Assembly: GCF_001618865.1 (NCBI RefSeq)
Contig: NZ_CP015136.1
Coordinates: 7,289,001-7,353,000 of the forward strand
DNA from: Luteitalea pratensis
GTDB taxonomy: Bacteria > Acidobacteriota > Vicinamibacteria > Vicinamibacterales > Vicinamibacteraceae
DNA length: 64,000 nucleotides
Reading direction: 5' to 3'
The notes beneath the pieces are model-generated. The model saw only the letters and a list, made by a program, of their open reading frames with translations. It was not told the DNA's origin and searched no databases. Shown here piece by piece: positions 24,757 through 33,828 of the stretch. The translations under genes were made by a program, and so were the position numbers. How positions within the stretch are numbered: position 1 is the first letter of the stretch; each line of letters begins with the position of its first letter.

Positions 24757-25116
24757 TTACGTGATCAGCTGCCGTACCTGCTCTCCCACGGTCATCGGAT
24801 CGAATGGCTTGAAGATGACGCCGCGTGCGCCCGCCGCCAGCGCTTCCTGCTCGGCGCCCTCATGCGTGGCCCCAGTGAGGAACACGATCGGCACACGTGC
24901 CCACGCGGGATCGGCCTGCAGCTGCCGGCAGACGTCGATGCCATCCTGGTCGGGCATGTTCCAGTCCAGAACCAGCGCGTCGAAGGCGGCCTCGCGGGCC
25001 GCCAGGAGCGCCGACAGGCCTCCGTCGACGACGGTCACGGTGAACCCCGCCCGACGCAGCCCCAGGCAGGCCACCCTGGCAATCGACTCGTCGTCATCGG
25101 CTAACAGAATGTGCAC
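24757..25116 (-). CDS. Stand-alone response regulator receiver domain
   Basis: A 119-residue CheY-like receiver with no output domain. Acidic pocket Asp7-Asp8-Asp9, phospho-acceptor Asp51 (LVLDWNMPDQDG), Thr81 and Lys103 (IFKPFDP) are all present. No histidine kinase gene is adjacent; the nearest neighbour is glutamine synthetase on the same strand, separated by heptamer arrays. The partner kinase cannot be named. Confidence 0.88.
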   Translation of the reverse strand: MHILLADDDESIARVACLGLRRAGFTVTVVDGGLSALLAAREAAFDALVLDWNMPDQDGIDVCRQLQADPAWARVPIVFLTGATHEGAEQEALAAGARGVIFKPFDPMTVGEQVRQLIT

Positions 25117-25124
25117 GGTGGACG

Positions 25125-25216
25125 CTCGCGTCTCAGGTCTCAGGTCTCAGGTTCTCAGGGATTACGCGCAGCCTGAGACTTGAGCCCTGAGGCTTGAGAC
25201 CTGAGCCCTGAGACCT
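25125..25216. repeat. Heptamer arrays CAGGTCT and CTGAGAC-type
   Basis: Three CAGGTCT units face several CTTGAGA/CCTGAGA units further on, giving a partly inverted pair of arrays between the response regulator and glutamine synthetase genes. The last unit ends at the glnA stop codon (TAG within CCTAGTAG). Confidence 0.82.
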
Positions 25217-26627
25217 AGTAGACCTTCAAATACCGCCCAATCTCCCACGCACTGACCTGCTGGAGATACTCGAACCACTCGCGACGTTTCGCCTCGATGA
25301 AGTGCTCGAAGATGTGGTCGCCGAGCGTGTCGCGCATCAGCGCACTGCGCTCCAGCTGATCGAGCGCGGCATCGAGGTTCTGCGGCAGTTCGTCGATGCG
25401 CAGCGATCGACGCTCGCGCTGCGACATCTTGTAGATGTTCTTGCTCACCGGCGCGCCAGGGTCGAGATCGTTGTCGATGCCGTCGAGGCCGGCGCGCAGC
25501 ATCGCCGCAAAGGCGAGGTACGGGTTGCACGACGGGTCGGGCATGCGGAGCTCGATGCGCGTCGACGCGCCACGCGTCGCCGGAATCCGGATGAGGGGGC
25601 TGCGGTTCCGCTCGGACCAGGCGATATGCGTGGGGGCCTCGTAGCCGGGCACGAGTCGCTTGTAGGAGTTCACCAGCGGGTTGGTGATCGCGCAGAAGGC
25701 CTCGGCGTGCTGGAGCAGGCCGCCGATGTAGTTCATGCAGATGCGACTCAGTTCGAACGGCCCGTCGGCATCGTGGAACGCGTTCACGCCGTCGCGCAGC
25801 AGCGACTGGTGCGTGTGCATGCCGGATCCGTTGACGCCGAAGACCGGCTTGGGCATGAACGTGGCGTGCACCCCGTTGCGTCGTGCGACGTTCTTGACGA
25901 CGAACCGGAAGGTGCTGACGTTGTCGGCCGCGGTCAGCACGTCGTCATGCCTGAAGTCGATTTCGTGCTGGCCCCAGGCCGCCTCGTGATGCGAGGCCTC
26001 GACCTCGAAACCCATCTGCTCCAGCATCAGCACGATCTGGCGACGCACGTCCTCGCCTTGATCCACCGGCGTGAGGTCGAAGTACCCCGCCGCGTCATGC
26101 GTCTCGGTCGTCGGTTCCTCGTCACGCGTCTGGAACAGGAAAAACTCGGCCTCGGGGCCGGCACTCATGCTGAAGCCGCGCGATCCGGCCTGCTCGATCG
26201 CACGCTTGAGCGTCTGCCGCGGGCACCCGGCAAAGGAGGTGCCGTCCGGGTTGGTGATGTCACAGATGAGGCGGGCCACCTTCTCGCCCGACGGGTCAGT
26301 CCACGGGAAGATCCGGAACGTCGAGAGATCCGGCGTGAGGAACATGTCGGATTCCTCGATACGCACGAATCCTTCAATCGAGGAACCGTCGAACATCACC
26401 TTGCCGTCGAGGGCGGTGGCGAACTGCCGGTCAGGCACCTCGACGTTCTTGATCACGCCGAGGATGTCGGTGAACTGCAGCCGGAGGAACTTCACGCCGC
26501 TTGCGTCGGCCTCGGCGAGGATCTCCCGCTTCCGGGTCTCCAAGGCCGGATCCTGTACTTGTTGCTTCAAAGTGATCTCCGTGACGTGTCGCTCCTGCGT
26601 CAACGCGGGTACGCGCGAGTCTGTCAC
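25215..26627 (-). CDS. glnA: Type I glutamine synthetase (alpha-type)
   Basis: A glutamine synthetase of up to 470 residues: ATP-dependent amidation of glutamate. Catalytic landmarks include DGSSIEGFVRIEESD, PEAEFFLFQ, HHEAAWGQHEIDFRHDD, HTHQSLLRDG and NRSPLIRIPATRG. The adenylylation motif of beta-type enzymes (NLYDLPP-like) is absent and the C-terminus (WFEYLQQVSAWEIGRYLKVY) is of the Bacillus/alpha type, so feedback rather than adenylylation control is expected. The longest form starts at a GTG (26627). A TTG about 20 codons later, with GGAG six bases upstream, gives MKQQVQDPALETRK and may be the real start. No GlnR-type site was recognised. Confidence 0.93.
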   Translation of the reverse strand: MTDSRVPALTQERHVTEITLKQQVQDPALETRKREILAEADASGVKFLRLQFTDILGVIKNVEVPDRQFATALDGKVMFDGSSIEGFVRIEESDMFLTPDLSTFRIFPWTDPSGEKVARLICDITNPDGTSFAGCPRQTLKRAIEQAGSRGFSMSAGPEAEFFLFQTRDEEPTTETHDAAGYFDLTPVDQGEDVRRQIVLMLEQMGFEVEASHHEAAWGQHEIDFRHDDVLTAADNVSTFRFVVKNVARRNGVHATFMPKPVFGVNGSGMHTHQSLLRDGVNAFHDADGPFELSRICMNYIGGLLQHAEAFCAITNPLVNSYKRLVPGYEAPTHIAWSERNRSPLIRIPATRGASTRIELRMPDPSCNPYLAFAAMLRAGLDGIDNDLDPGAPVSKNIYKMSQRERRSLRIDELPQNLDAALDQLERSALMRDTLGDHIFEHFIEAKRREWFEYLQQVSAWEIGRYLKVY

Positions 26628-26714
26628 AAGTGTAATCCGCTGAGCGTCAACCTTCCCGCTAGCATTTCCGTCTCACGTAACCGAACCATGAAAACGGCTC
26701 CCAGGAGGATTCCG

Positions 26715-27869
26715 ATGCAGACCCGACTCTGGCTCGCCAGCAGCGTCACGGTGGCGATCGTCGCCGCCGGCGTGTTCGTGGCCGGCCCCATCGTGCACGG
26801 CCAGGCGCCGCAAGCCCCCGGGGCGGGCGCCATTCCCGACTCCGCCGCGTTCTCACGCGACGTCCAGCAGGCGGTACAGGACGCCCTCGACGAGGCCGGC
26901 CTGCGCAATGGTCCCTTCAAGGTCGATGTCCATCGCCTGGTCGAGGACGCGACCCGCGCCGCTCAGGACGCCGTCCGCGACCTGGACGTCAAGGTCTTCG
27001 TTGACGACGCGATGCAGGATGTGCCCGACATGGCGATGCTGGGCGGACGGCCGAGGATCGGCGTGCGCACCAGGGACGTGACGGCGGAGGAGGCCAAGGC
27101 GGCCGGGCTCCAGGGCATCACGGGTGCCTTCGTGAGCGAGGTGCCGGCCGATTCAGTCGCCGGCAAGGCCGGCCTGCAGGAGAAGGACATCATCGTCTCG
27201 GTGGACGGCGAGACCATCCGCAGCGCTCGCCAGCTGTCGCGGGTGATCGCCGAGTCGCCGGAGGGGCGCGCCCTCCAGATCGCGTACGTGCGCGGCACGG
27301 CCAGGAACACGGTGACCGTCACGCCAGCGTCGCCGGCGATGACGTGGAACTTTTCGGGCCCGGCCGGTGAGGGTCCGGTCATTCGCAAGTTCGAACGTCG
27401 CGTCGATCCGGCCCATCCCGACGCGCCGCCTCACCAGTTCGACCTGCTAATCCCGCCCGGTGGCCCCGAGGCCGGGAACCGGCAGTTCTTCTACCGACAG
27501 GGTCCGGACGGCGATGTGCGCTTCTGGACCGGTCGCGGCCGGCTCGGTGTGATGGTGCAGCCGGTGACCGACCAACTCGCCACCTATTTCGGCGTCAAGG
27601 ACGGCGTGCTCGTCACCCAGGTGACGGAAGGATCGGCGGCAGCCAAGGCGGGGATCAAGGCCGGTGACGTGATTACGGCCGTGAACGCCAAGCCGGTCAA
27701 GGACACCGGTGACATCGTCGATGCGCTGAAAGGCATCGAGGACGGTAAGGTCATCCCGGTGGAACTCACCCGTGACAAGAAGGTGCAGACGATTTCGGTG
27801 ACGCTGCAGGCGCCGTCGGACACCAACAGGGACCGTTCCGTCACACGAAGGCAGCGGTTCACGGCATAA
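26715..27869 (+). CDS. Periplasmic double-PDZ protein without a protease domain
   Basis: A 384-residue protein with a signal anchor (residues 5-28). Two PDZ domains are visible: one at about 105-200 (RIGVRTRDVTAEEAKAAGL ... AGLQEKDIIVSVDGETI) and one at about 280-365 (RLGVMVQPVTDQLATYFGV ... AGIKAGDVITAVNAKPV). The spacing resembles DegP/HtrA, but no trypsin-like domain with a His-Asp-Ser triad is present. It may act as an adaptor or chaperone for a separate protease. AGGAGG seven bases before the ATG fixes the start. The gene diverges from glnA. Confidence 0.82.
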   Translation: MQTRLWLASSVTVAIVAAGVFVAGPIVHGQAPQAPGAGAIPDSAAFSRDVQQAVQDALDEAGLRNGPFKVDVHRLVEDATRAAQDAVRDLDVKVFVDDAMQDVPDMAMLGGRPRIGVRTRDVTAEEAKAAGLQGITGAFVSEVPADSVAGKAGLQEKDIIVSVDGETIRSARQLSRVIAESPEGRALQIAYVRGTARNTVTVTPASPAMTWNFSGPAGEGPVIRKFERRVDPAHPDAPPHQFDLLIPPGGPEAGNRQFFYRQGPDGDVRFWTGRGRLGVMVQPVTDQLATYFGVKDGVLVTQVTEGSAAAKAGIKAGDVITAVNAKPVKDTGDIVDALKGIEDGKVIPVELTRDKKVQTISVTLQAPSDTNRDRSVTRRQRFTA

Positions 27870-27953
27870 CCATTGCGGGGGTCGAACCATGACCCCCGTC
27901 CATCCGTCTACTTTCGACACCGCCGGAGTCCGTATTTTCGAGGGAGAGTAGCC

Positions 27954-28268
27954 GTGACCTGTGCTGTCGTGCGAGTGGGAATCGGCGCGTACGTGATGGC
28001 GTTGACGACGGCAGTCCATGCCGCAACTCCCATCACGCTGCCGTTCGCCGACTTCGGTTTCCAGACAGGGTCAGGGATGGATCTGCCACTGCCCCCGCCA
28101 CCGCAGGTCGCGCGGCCTGACCTCACGCAGATGCGACTGGTGATCATCAAGCCCCAGCGCCCGCACGGCTGCGACCAGGAGGAGAGTCGCCCTCAGGCAG
28201 GGGAGCGACGTCAGGCCGTGATCGAAGCGCGGACCGGCGCCGCGCCTAAACCGACTCGGTTGGGATGA
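27954..28268 (+). CDS. Small secreted protein, hypothetical
   Basis: A 104-residue product from a GTG preceded by GGGAGAG. The first 30 residues look like a signal peptide (VGIGAYVMALTTAVHAA). The mature part has a proline-rich segment (MDLPLPPPPQVARPD) and a basic, Gln/Glu-rich tail. I recognise no family. It ends in a 23-base convergent overlap with the GAF-domain gene. Confidence 0.5.
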   Translation: MTCAVVRVGIGAYVMALTTAVHAATPITLPFADFGFQTGSGMDLPLPPPPQVARPDLTQMRLVIIKPQRPHGCDQEESRPQAGERRQAVIEARTGAAPKPTRLG

Positions 28269-29490
28269 GCACGGCGAGTTGCGCCGCCACGATCTGCGCG
28301 AGAGCGCGGGTGGTGGTGGCGGATTCGCGGCCGTGTCGAATCTCGGCCGCCAGCACTCCGACGCATCCCTGCGGCACGAGCAACGGCACGGCGATGGCGC
28401 CCGGCGCAGAATCGGTCGCGTCCACCACCTGAGTCACCGCGTCCCGCCAGGCTGCGGCGGTGGCGTTGTCCTGGTCCTTGGGCAACGTCGGAATGCGTCG
28501 CAGCGCCTCTTCCGGATACCCATAGGTCAGCAACGGCTTCAGCGACTTACCGCCGCCGTCGGTCACCCACACGATGACGCCGGACGCGTCGAGCAAGCGC
28601 GCGGCGCGGCCGAGCGCGTCGCGAAGTTCGTCGGCGTCCTTGACCCGAGCCAGATCGGTACAGACCTTGGCAGCAGCGTCGAGGGAGTCCTCTGGCAACG
28701 CCGTCGCCACGCTGGCACGCCGGCTCTCGACAGGGACCGGCGCGGGCGCCGGCGGAGGCGCCACCACCGGTTCGGCGATCGGGCCGCGCATCGAGTCAGC
28801 GGCCGGCGACGCCATTACCGGCGGATCGACGCGTAGCGGCCGCTCGCTCAGGTGCAGCGAGCCCGCTGGGGCGTGCAATTCGACTTCGGGTTCGGTCCTG
28901 CGTCCCGTGGGCAGGAGCAGGAGCGACACGAAGATGCCGGCACCGGCCGCGGCGCCGGCGATCATGTACTGCATGCGTCGCTCGTCGTACCCGGTGCGGG
29001 CCGGCCCGACGAGTGCGGCAAGCGCCTGCTCGACACTGGAGCGGATCACGCCGGAGGTCTTCAGGCCGTCCTCGTACACGGCGTCGGCTGCCATGAGGTC
29101 GGTGTTGTTGACCACGAACCCGCGGATCTTGCGGTCCACGCCTTCGTAGACCTTGAGGGCGCGATCGGCCGCGTCGAGTGCCTCGACTGCGGCTGGCTGG
29201 CCGTTGGCCTGTGCGCGCAGCGCCGCCAGGCCCTGCGTCAGGCCGGCGGTCGCCTCCGCGAACTTGGCTTCCCAGAAATCGAGGCCCTGCCCCTTGGCGA
29301 GGTAGGCTTGCTGCGCGGTCCGCGAGTCGTCGATGGCGTGCAGCACCTGCTCGCGTACTGCGTCGAGTGACTGCTGCTGGCGCAGCCCGTCGAGGCGCCG
29401 CTTCTCGAGCATGTACAGCTGCCAGCCGGCAGCACCGACGCCAGCGATCAGCAGCAGGACCAGCACGAGCCGGACAGCGGGGCGCGTCAT
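28246..29490 (-). CDS. Membrane protein with GAF-like C-terminal domain
   Basis: A 414-residue protein. An N-terminal helix (PAVRLVLVLLLIAGVGAAGW) and a second at about 170-190 (MIAGAAAGAGIFVSLLLL) bracket a helical periplasmic sensor-like region containing QAYLAKGQGLDFWEAKFAEA. After a Pro/Ala-rich linker, residues about 265-410 resemble a GAF domain (LARVKDADELRDALGRAARLL, GVIVWVTDGG, PGAIAVPLLVPQGCVGVLAAE). No kinase, cyclase or methyl-acceptor output domain follows, so it may signal through a partner. Start chosen at the ATG directly before the first helix. Confidence 0.68.
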   Translation of the reverse strand: MTRPAVRLVLVLLLIAGVGAAGWQLYMLEKRRLDGLRQQQSLDAVREQVLHAIDDSRTAQQAYLAKGQGLDFWEAKFAEATAGLTQGLAALRAQANGQPAAVEALDAADRALKVYEGVDRKIRGFVVNNTDLMAADAVYEDGLKTSGVIRSSVEQALAALVGPARTGYDERRMQYMIAGAAAGAGIFVSLLLLPTGRRTEPEVELHAPAGSLHLSERPLRVDPPVMASPAADSMRGPIAEPVVAPPPAPAPVPVESRRASVATALPEDSLDAAAKVCTDLARVKDADELRDALGRAARLLDASGVIVWVTDGGGKSLKPLLTYGYPEEALRRIPTLPKDQDNATAAAWRDAVTQVVDATDSAPGAIAVPLLVPQGCVGVLAAEIRHGRESATTTRALAQIVAAQLAVLIPTESV

Positions 29491-29604
29491 GTCGTCAGGA
29501 CTCCCGGCACGTTCCACACCGCGCAGTCGGATGCATGCGGTCGGTACTATAGCACCCGACTCCACCATGACTGACCCACGCCGACGGCACATCCGGGACC
29601 CGAA

Positions 29605-30501
29605 ATGACCGTAGATCTGATCGTGAACCCCGCGTCGGGTCCCGTGGTCGGTCGCCTGCCGCGACGCGATCGCGTGCACGCGGTGAGTCACCAATTGCGC
29701 ACGCTTGGCGCCACGACCATCCGGGCCACGGAGACCGTCGGACACGGCGATGCGGCCGAGGCCGTACGTCGGGCCCTCGATGCGGGTTCGGATCGGGTCG
29801 TGGTGTGGGGCGGCGACGGCACGCTCAACGAAGTGGCCAGCAGCCTGCTCGACACGGGGATGCGACTGGGCGTCGTCCCCGGCGGGTCCGGCAACGGCTT
29901 TGCGCGTGGGCTCGGTCTGCCCCTCGGCCTGCACGCTGCGGTGCACGTCGCCATGCTCGGAAGTCCACGCGACATCGACACCGGCCTTGTCAACGGCCGT
30001 TCGTTCCTGAACCTCGCCGGTATCGGCTTCGACGCCGCCGTCGCCGAACGGTTCAACACGAGCAATCTCCGCCGCGGCCTGGTGCCGTACCTCACCTCGA
30101 TCCTGCACGAGTGGCGGACGGCCGCACCGCAACACTTCCGCATCAGGCTGGACGAATCGATGCCGATCGAGATCGACGCCGACCTCGTCGTGGTCTGCAA
30201 TGGCCAGCAGTACGGACACGGCGCGCGCGTGGCGCCCGAAGCGTCATTCGACGACGGCCTCTTCGACGTGGTGGCCGTGCCGCGCATCACGGCTGCGCGC
30301 ATCCTCGGTCATGGCTGGCGGCTGTTCAGCGGCACGCTGGCGCAGGTGCCCGGCGTCTTCACGGGCCGCGCGCGACGCGTCGAGGTGTCGCAAGCCAACG
30401 CGGTGCCGATCCACCTCGATGGAGAGGTGGCGAATGCCGAGACCGCACGCACGTTCGAGGTACGGCCCGGCTCGCTACGGATCATGGCAGGTAATGCCTG
30501 A
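29605..30501 (+). CDS. Diacylglycerol/sphingosine kinase-like lipid kinase (YegS/BmrU family)
   Basis: A 298-residue lipid kinase. It opens VDLIVNPASG, carries the nucleotide-binding GGDGTLNEVASSLL motif at about residue 70 and PGGSGNGFARGLGLP at about 92, then the beta-sandwich domain ending EVRPGSLRIMAG. Family members phosphorylate diacylglycerol or related lipids at the inner membrane face; the exact lipid is unknown. An array of heptamers begins directly after the stop codon. Confidence 0.88.
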   Translation: MTVDLIVNPASGPVVGRLPRRDRVHAVSHQLRTLGATTIRATETVGHGDAAEAVRRALDAGSDRVVVWGGDGTLNEVASSLLDTGMRLGVVPGGSGNGFARGLGLPLGLHAAVHVAMLGSPRDIDTGLVNGRSFLNLAGIGFDAAVAERFNTSNLRRGLVPYLTSILHEWRTAAPQHFRIRLDESMPIEIDADLVVVCNGQQYGHGARVAPEASFDDGLFDVVAVPRITAARILGHGWRLFSGTLAQVPGVFTGRARRVEVSQANAVPIHLDGEVANAETARTFEVRPGSLRIMAGNA

Positions 30502-30625
30502 TGCCTGGTGCGTCAAGCCTCGAGCCTCGAGCCTCGAGCCTCAAGCCTCAAGCCTCAAGCCTCAAGCCTCAAGCCTCAAGCCTCAAGTCTCAGGTCTCAG
30601 GTCTCAAGGCTCAGGGCTTACGGCT
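30502..30625. repeat. Long heptamer arrays (CCTCGAG)n, (CCTCAAG)n, (TCTCAGG)n
   Basis: Three CCTCGAG units pass into about eight CCTCAAG units and then TCTCAGG units, with single-base steps between types. This is the longest uniform array in the window (about 90 bases). The remaining gap to 30862 contains a palindrome GCGTCGAGCTTGCTCGACGC (30700-30719) and a TCGACGGCTAC element (about 30799) and no gene. Confidence 0.88.
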
Positions 30626-30862
30626 TAGCGGCCAAGGTGCCAGCGCCGCAGGGTCGGTGTCCATGGCGAGGTCAGCCCCCCGGCGCGCAGGGTGATGTAG
30701 GCGTCGAGCTTGCTCGACGCGAAGACGCAAGCCTGGAACAGCCCGCGCTTCCTCACCGCCGATTCTCGATTTCGATCCCTGCGCGCCCGTCGACCAAGGT
30801 CGACGGCTACAACCCAAATGACGTCGCCGACTTCCCACTCTCGATTCCCGACGCCGATGCGA

Positions 30863-31792
30863 TCAGCGCCGACGGCGCGTGGGCATGGGCTGCGGCTTCA
30901 CGTCGACAACGAATCCACCACTGTTGTCGCCGACCTCATCGTCGTTCACACCCAGGAACAGTTCGCCCGTGGCCGGCATGGGGACGATGGTCTGGTTGCC
31001 GATGCCGAACGGCGCACCACTGCCGATGCGGCCGACCAGCGCGCCTGCAAGGGCACTGGGCAGGGGCGCCCGGTCGGCGGCGCGACGTCCGCCGGCGGCG
31101 CCAGCCGCCGTGGCCCGATCGTCACTCGAGGTGCTCAGCTGCACCTCGCCCTGTACGTTGAAGTTGACCGTCTGCCCTTCGTTGACGCGGACGCCAGTCG
31201 CCGTCCAGGGCCGGTTGGCTGGAACGCGCACGCCTGATGCGGATTCCGGCATCGAGAGCGCGCTGCTGGTCGCGGCTCCGGCGGCCCCCTGCGCGGCCGG
31301 AAACTGACCGAGGTAGACCCGCCCGACCTGCTCGGCTGCGACACGACGTTCCTCGCCTCCAGTTGTCCTGAAGATGTACACCCGGCGGTCGTCAGGCTTG
31401 TCGGAGCCGACGCCCCCCTCGATGTCCACGAGGTGTCCCGGCACGATCTGGCTGTTACGCAGGACCATGACGTGATCGGCGCCCCGCGCGGGTCCGAGTT
31501 CCGTTTCGGGCAAGCCCTGCGCACCCCCCACGTAATCGATGAGCGCCACCTGCGAGACGGGTAGTTTCCGCTGGTCGTGCGTGCTCACGCGCACGAACAA
31601 TGTCCCGTTGTTGAGGTCTTCGAGCCGGCCGCTGATGCGCTCGCCCGAGCGCAGCAACACGGTGATGTCATCGGATCCCTGCGCCCAGATCTGCCCGGGC
31701 ACCGTGAGTGCGCCCGCGAGCAGCGTGGCCGTAGTGATGTGACGGAACGTGAGCACGTGTCGCACGATCGCCTCCTGGAGGTAGGTCTTCAT
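30863..31792 (-). CDS. Secreted protein with PA-IL (LecA)-like carbohydrate-binding C-terminus
   Basis: A 309-residue exported protein (signal peptide about residues 1-37, ending IWAQ). The N-terminal half contains an SH3/Sm-like repeat (DITVLLRSGERISGRLEDL). The C-terminal 120 residues resemble a PA-IL-like lectin domain: WTATGVRVNEGQTVNFNVQG, LVGRIGSG and FLGVNDDEVGDNSGGFVVDV. Such domains bind galactose-type sugars via calcium in LecA. The ATG at 31792 is chosen because GAGGAG lies upstream. It lies downstream of nuoG but is probably separate, since a hairpin separates them. Confidence 0.75.
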   Translation of the reverse strand: MKTYLQEAIVRHVLTFRHITTATLLAGALTVPGQIWAQGSDDITVLLRSGERISGRLEDLNNGTLFVRVSTHDQRKLPVSQVALIDYVGGAQGLPETELGPARGADHVMVLRNSQIVPGHLVDIEGGVGSDKPDDRRVYIFRTTGGEERRVAAEQVGRVYLGQFPAAQGAAGAATSSALSMPESASGVRVPANRPWTATGVRVNEGQTVNFNVQGEVQLSTSSDDRATAAGAAGGRRAADRAPLPSALAGALVGRIGSGAPFGIGNQTIVPMPATGELFLGVNDDEVGDNSGGFVVDVKPQPMPTRRRR

Positions 31793-31865
31793 TGCCTGGC
31801 TCCTCTGCAAGGGCGAGGCCAGCGGTGCCGACATCTCGAATGGGCAGCAGGTTCGCCTGAAACGC

Positions 31866-31890
31866 GAAGGGCGCCTCGTTTGAGGCGCCT
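31866..31890 (-). terminator. Terminator-like hairpin after nuoG
   Basis: GGCGCCTC and GAGGCGCC form a perfect 8-bp stem around a 4-base loop, extended by a mismatched AAG/CTT pair. It lies 33 bases downstream of the nuoG stop on the minus strand. No strong T-run follows. Confidence 0.5.
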
Positions 31891-31922
31891 TCGGCGTTCG
31901 GCGTTCAACGTTCGGAGTTCTT

Positions 31923-33707
31923 TCAATCCACTTTGCGAAGCGGGATGACGTCGCCCGCGGGTCTGGGCCTGAGCATGTCGGCGAACTTCACCGGCGGCAG
32001 GTCCTGGAACAGCGTGTCCCACTTGACGCGCTCGGACGCGTTGCTCGACTGCAACCAGTGCGTCGCCGCCCGGGCCTCGCCGAACGTCGCCGAACCGATG
32101 CCAGCCAGGCCCGGCTCATCGGGCAGCGTCTCGGCGATGGCGTGACGCACGGCGGCACCCGACGCGTAGCCGAGGTCGTACCCGGTGGCCTTCGCGACCT
32201 TGAGGACGATCGCGGCGTCCTCGAGTGCCTCGCCGGGAGCGGGGAACGCGCGCGAGGCGAACTGCAGGCGTCCCTGGTCGTTCGTGTACGAGGCGTCCTT
32301 CTCGATGAACGCTGCGCCGGGAAGGACGATGTCCGCAGACGCGGCAAGCGGGGTCATCAACACGCCCTGAACCACAAGTGTGCCGATCCTGCCGGCCTTC
32401 TTCGCATCGACGATCCAGGTCGTGTCGCCAATCGAACCCTCGGGGCCCGGGTCGAACACGTACAGGACCTTGACCGAGCCGTCGCCAACCGCCTGCTTGA
32501 GGCCGGCGATATCGGGTGCGCTCGTGACGTCGTCAACCAGGCCGAACATCCGTGCCCCTGCCACGTTGGGCGCGTCTACTGGTGGGACGACGAATTTCGT
32601 GTTGGGCGGCTGCACCTTCACCGACGATGTCCAGGCGACGTCGAACGCGTGCTGCGCCTTGTCACCGAGAAGCGCCTGTCCGAGCTTCGCGAAGACGAAA
32701 AGTTCTTCGTGGCTGGCGTGCGCCGAGAGCAGGAAGCGGATCTGCCCATCGGCGGCAGTCAACTCGTCGCGAAGGCGATCCAGCGCCTGATTCCAGGTGG
32801 CCGCCTGCTGCCCCTGCGCACTGCTGACAATCGGCCGCGTCAGTCGCTGGTCGCTCTCGATCCAGTGGTAATTGAAGCGTCCGACGTCGCACATCCAGAA
32901 CTGGTTCACGTCCGGGTTCAGGCGCGGCGTGAAGCGCACGAGCGTGGCGCCCTTGGCCCACTCCGGCTTGGCGCGCAGCCAGGCCGTGGTGTTGCAGCCC
33001 TTCTCGCACAGGGTGCAGATCGTGTCGACGGCGCTGGGGTTGTCCCACGGCCGCGACTTGAACCGGTAGTCGCGGGTGGTGATGGCGCCGACCGGGCACA
33101 CGTCCATCAGGTTGCCCGAGAGGATCGAGTGGATGCCGCGCTCCTCGAAGGTCGCGATCTCGCTGCTGTTGCCGCGTGCCAGGACCCCGATCTGCGCGTC
33201 ACCGTCGATCTCGCGCATGAAGCGGATGCACCGCGTGCACATGATGCAGCGGTTGCGGTTCAGCATCAGCGTCGGTCCGAAGTCGACGTCGGCCTTGACG
33301 CCTTCGCCGTCGAACACGCGGCGCGAGAACTCGTTGCGGCTCGAGTCGGGGCCGAAGCTGTAGGAGAAGTCCTGCAGCGGGCACTCACCGCCCTTGTCGC
33401 AGACCGGGCAGTCGAGCGGGTGGTTCAGCAGCAGGAACTCGAACACGCCGGCGCGTGCCTTGACGACGTCGGGGGTCTGTGTGTGCACCACCATGCCTTC
33501 GGCCGCCGTGATCGAGCACGACACCTGCAGCTTGGGCATCTTTTCGACCTTGACGAGACAGACGCGACAGTTGCCATCCACACCGAGGCCGGGGTGGTAG
33601 CAGTAGTACGGCACGTTGATCCCGCTCTCGATCGCGGCCTGCAGCACCGTGGTGCCCTTGGCAACGGTGACCTCGCGGCCGTCGATGGTGAGGGTGACTG
33701 TGTCCAT
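31923..33707 (-). CDS. nuoG: NADH-quinone oxidoreductase subunit G
   Basis: A 594-residue complex I subunit of the peripheral arm. The ferredoxin-like N-terminus holds a 2Fe-2S site (Cys36, Cys47, Cys50, Cys64). HPLDCPVCDKGGEC supplies the His/Cys 4Fe-4S cluster, CIMCTRC with CPVG a second 4Fe-4S site, and TICTLCEKGC a further cluster as in the N7-containing enzymes. The molybdopterin-like C-terminal domain is shortened (NuoG is often 700-900 residues). No other nuo gene is adjacent on either side, which is unusual. Confidence 0.92.
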   Translation of the reverse strand: MDTVTLTIDGREVTVAKGTTVLQAAIESGINVPYYCYHPGLGVDGNCRVCLVKVEKMPKLQVSCSITAAEGMVVHTQTPDVVKARAGVFEFLLLNHPLDCPVCDKGGECPLQDFSYSFGPDSSRNEFSRRVFDGEGVKADVDFGPTLMLNRNRCIMCTRCIRFMREIDGDAQIGVLARGNSSEIATFEERGIHSILSGNLMDVCPVGAITTRDYRFKSRPWDNPSAVDTICTLCEKGCNTTAWLRAKPEWAKGATLVRFTPRLNPDVNQFWMCDVGRFNYHWIESDQRLTRPIVSSAQGQQAATWNQALDRLRDELTAADGQIRFLLSAHASHEELFVFAKLGQALLGDKAQHAFDVAWTSSVKVQPPNTKFVVPPVDAPNVAGARMFGLVDDVTSAPDIAGLKQAVGDGSVKVLYVFDPGPEGSIGDTTWIVDAKKAGRIGTLVVQGVLMTPLAASADIVLPGAAFIEKDASYTNDQGRLQFASRAFPAPGEALEDAAIVLKVAKATGYDLGYASGAAVRHAIAETLPDEPGLAGIGSATFGEARAATHWLQSSNASERVKWDTLFQDLPPVKFADMLRPRPAGDVIPLRKVD

Positions 33708-33828
33708 ATGATCAGGATTTCCGCAGAAAAATGGCGGTATTTCGGGCTCTCGGCCTTGGGCGCCGAAGCGTTGGCGAAGGCGGCCCGTAACGGCGGATCA
33801 TAGCAGACCGAGGGGGCGACGGGGCCGG

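Noticed and set aside
24757-25116. Response regulator and glutamine synthetase as one nitrogen-control operon
   Set aside because: They are separated by about 100 bases of inverted heptamer arrays and nothing in the receiver indicates nitrogen signalling.
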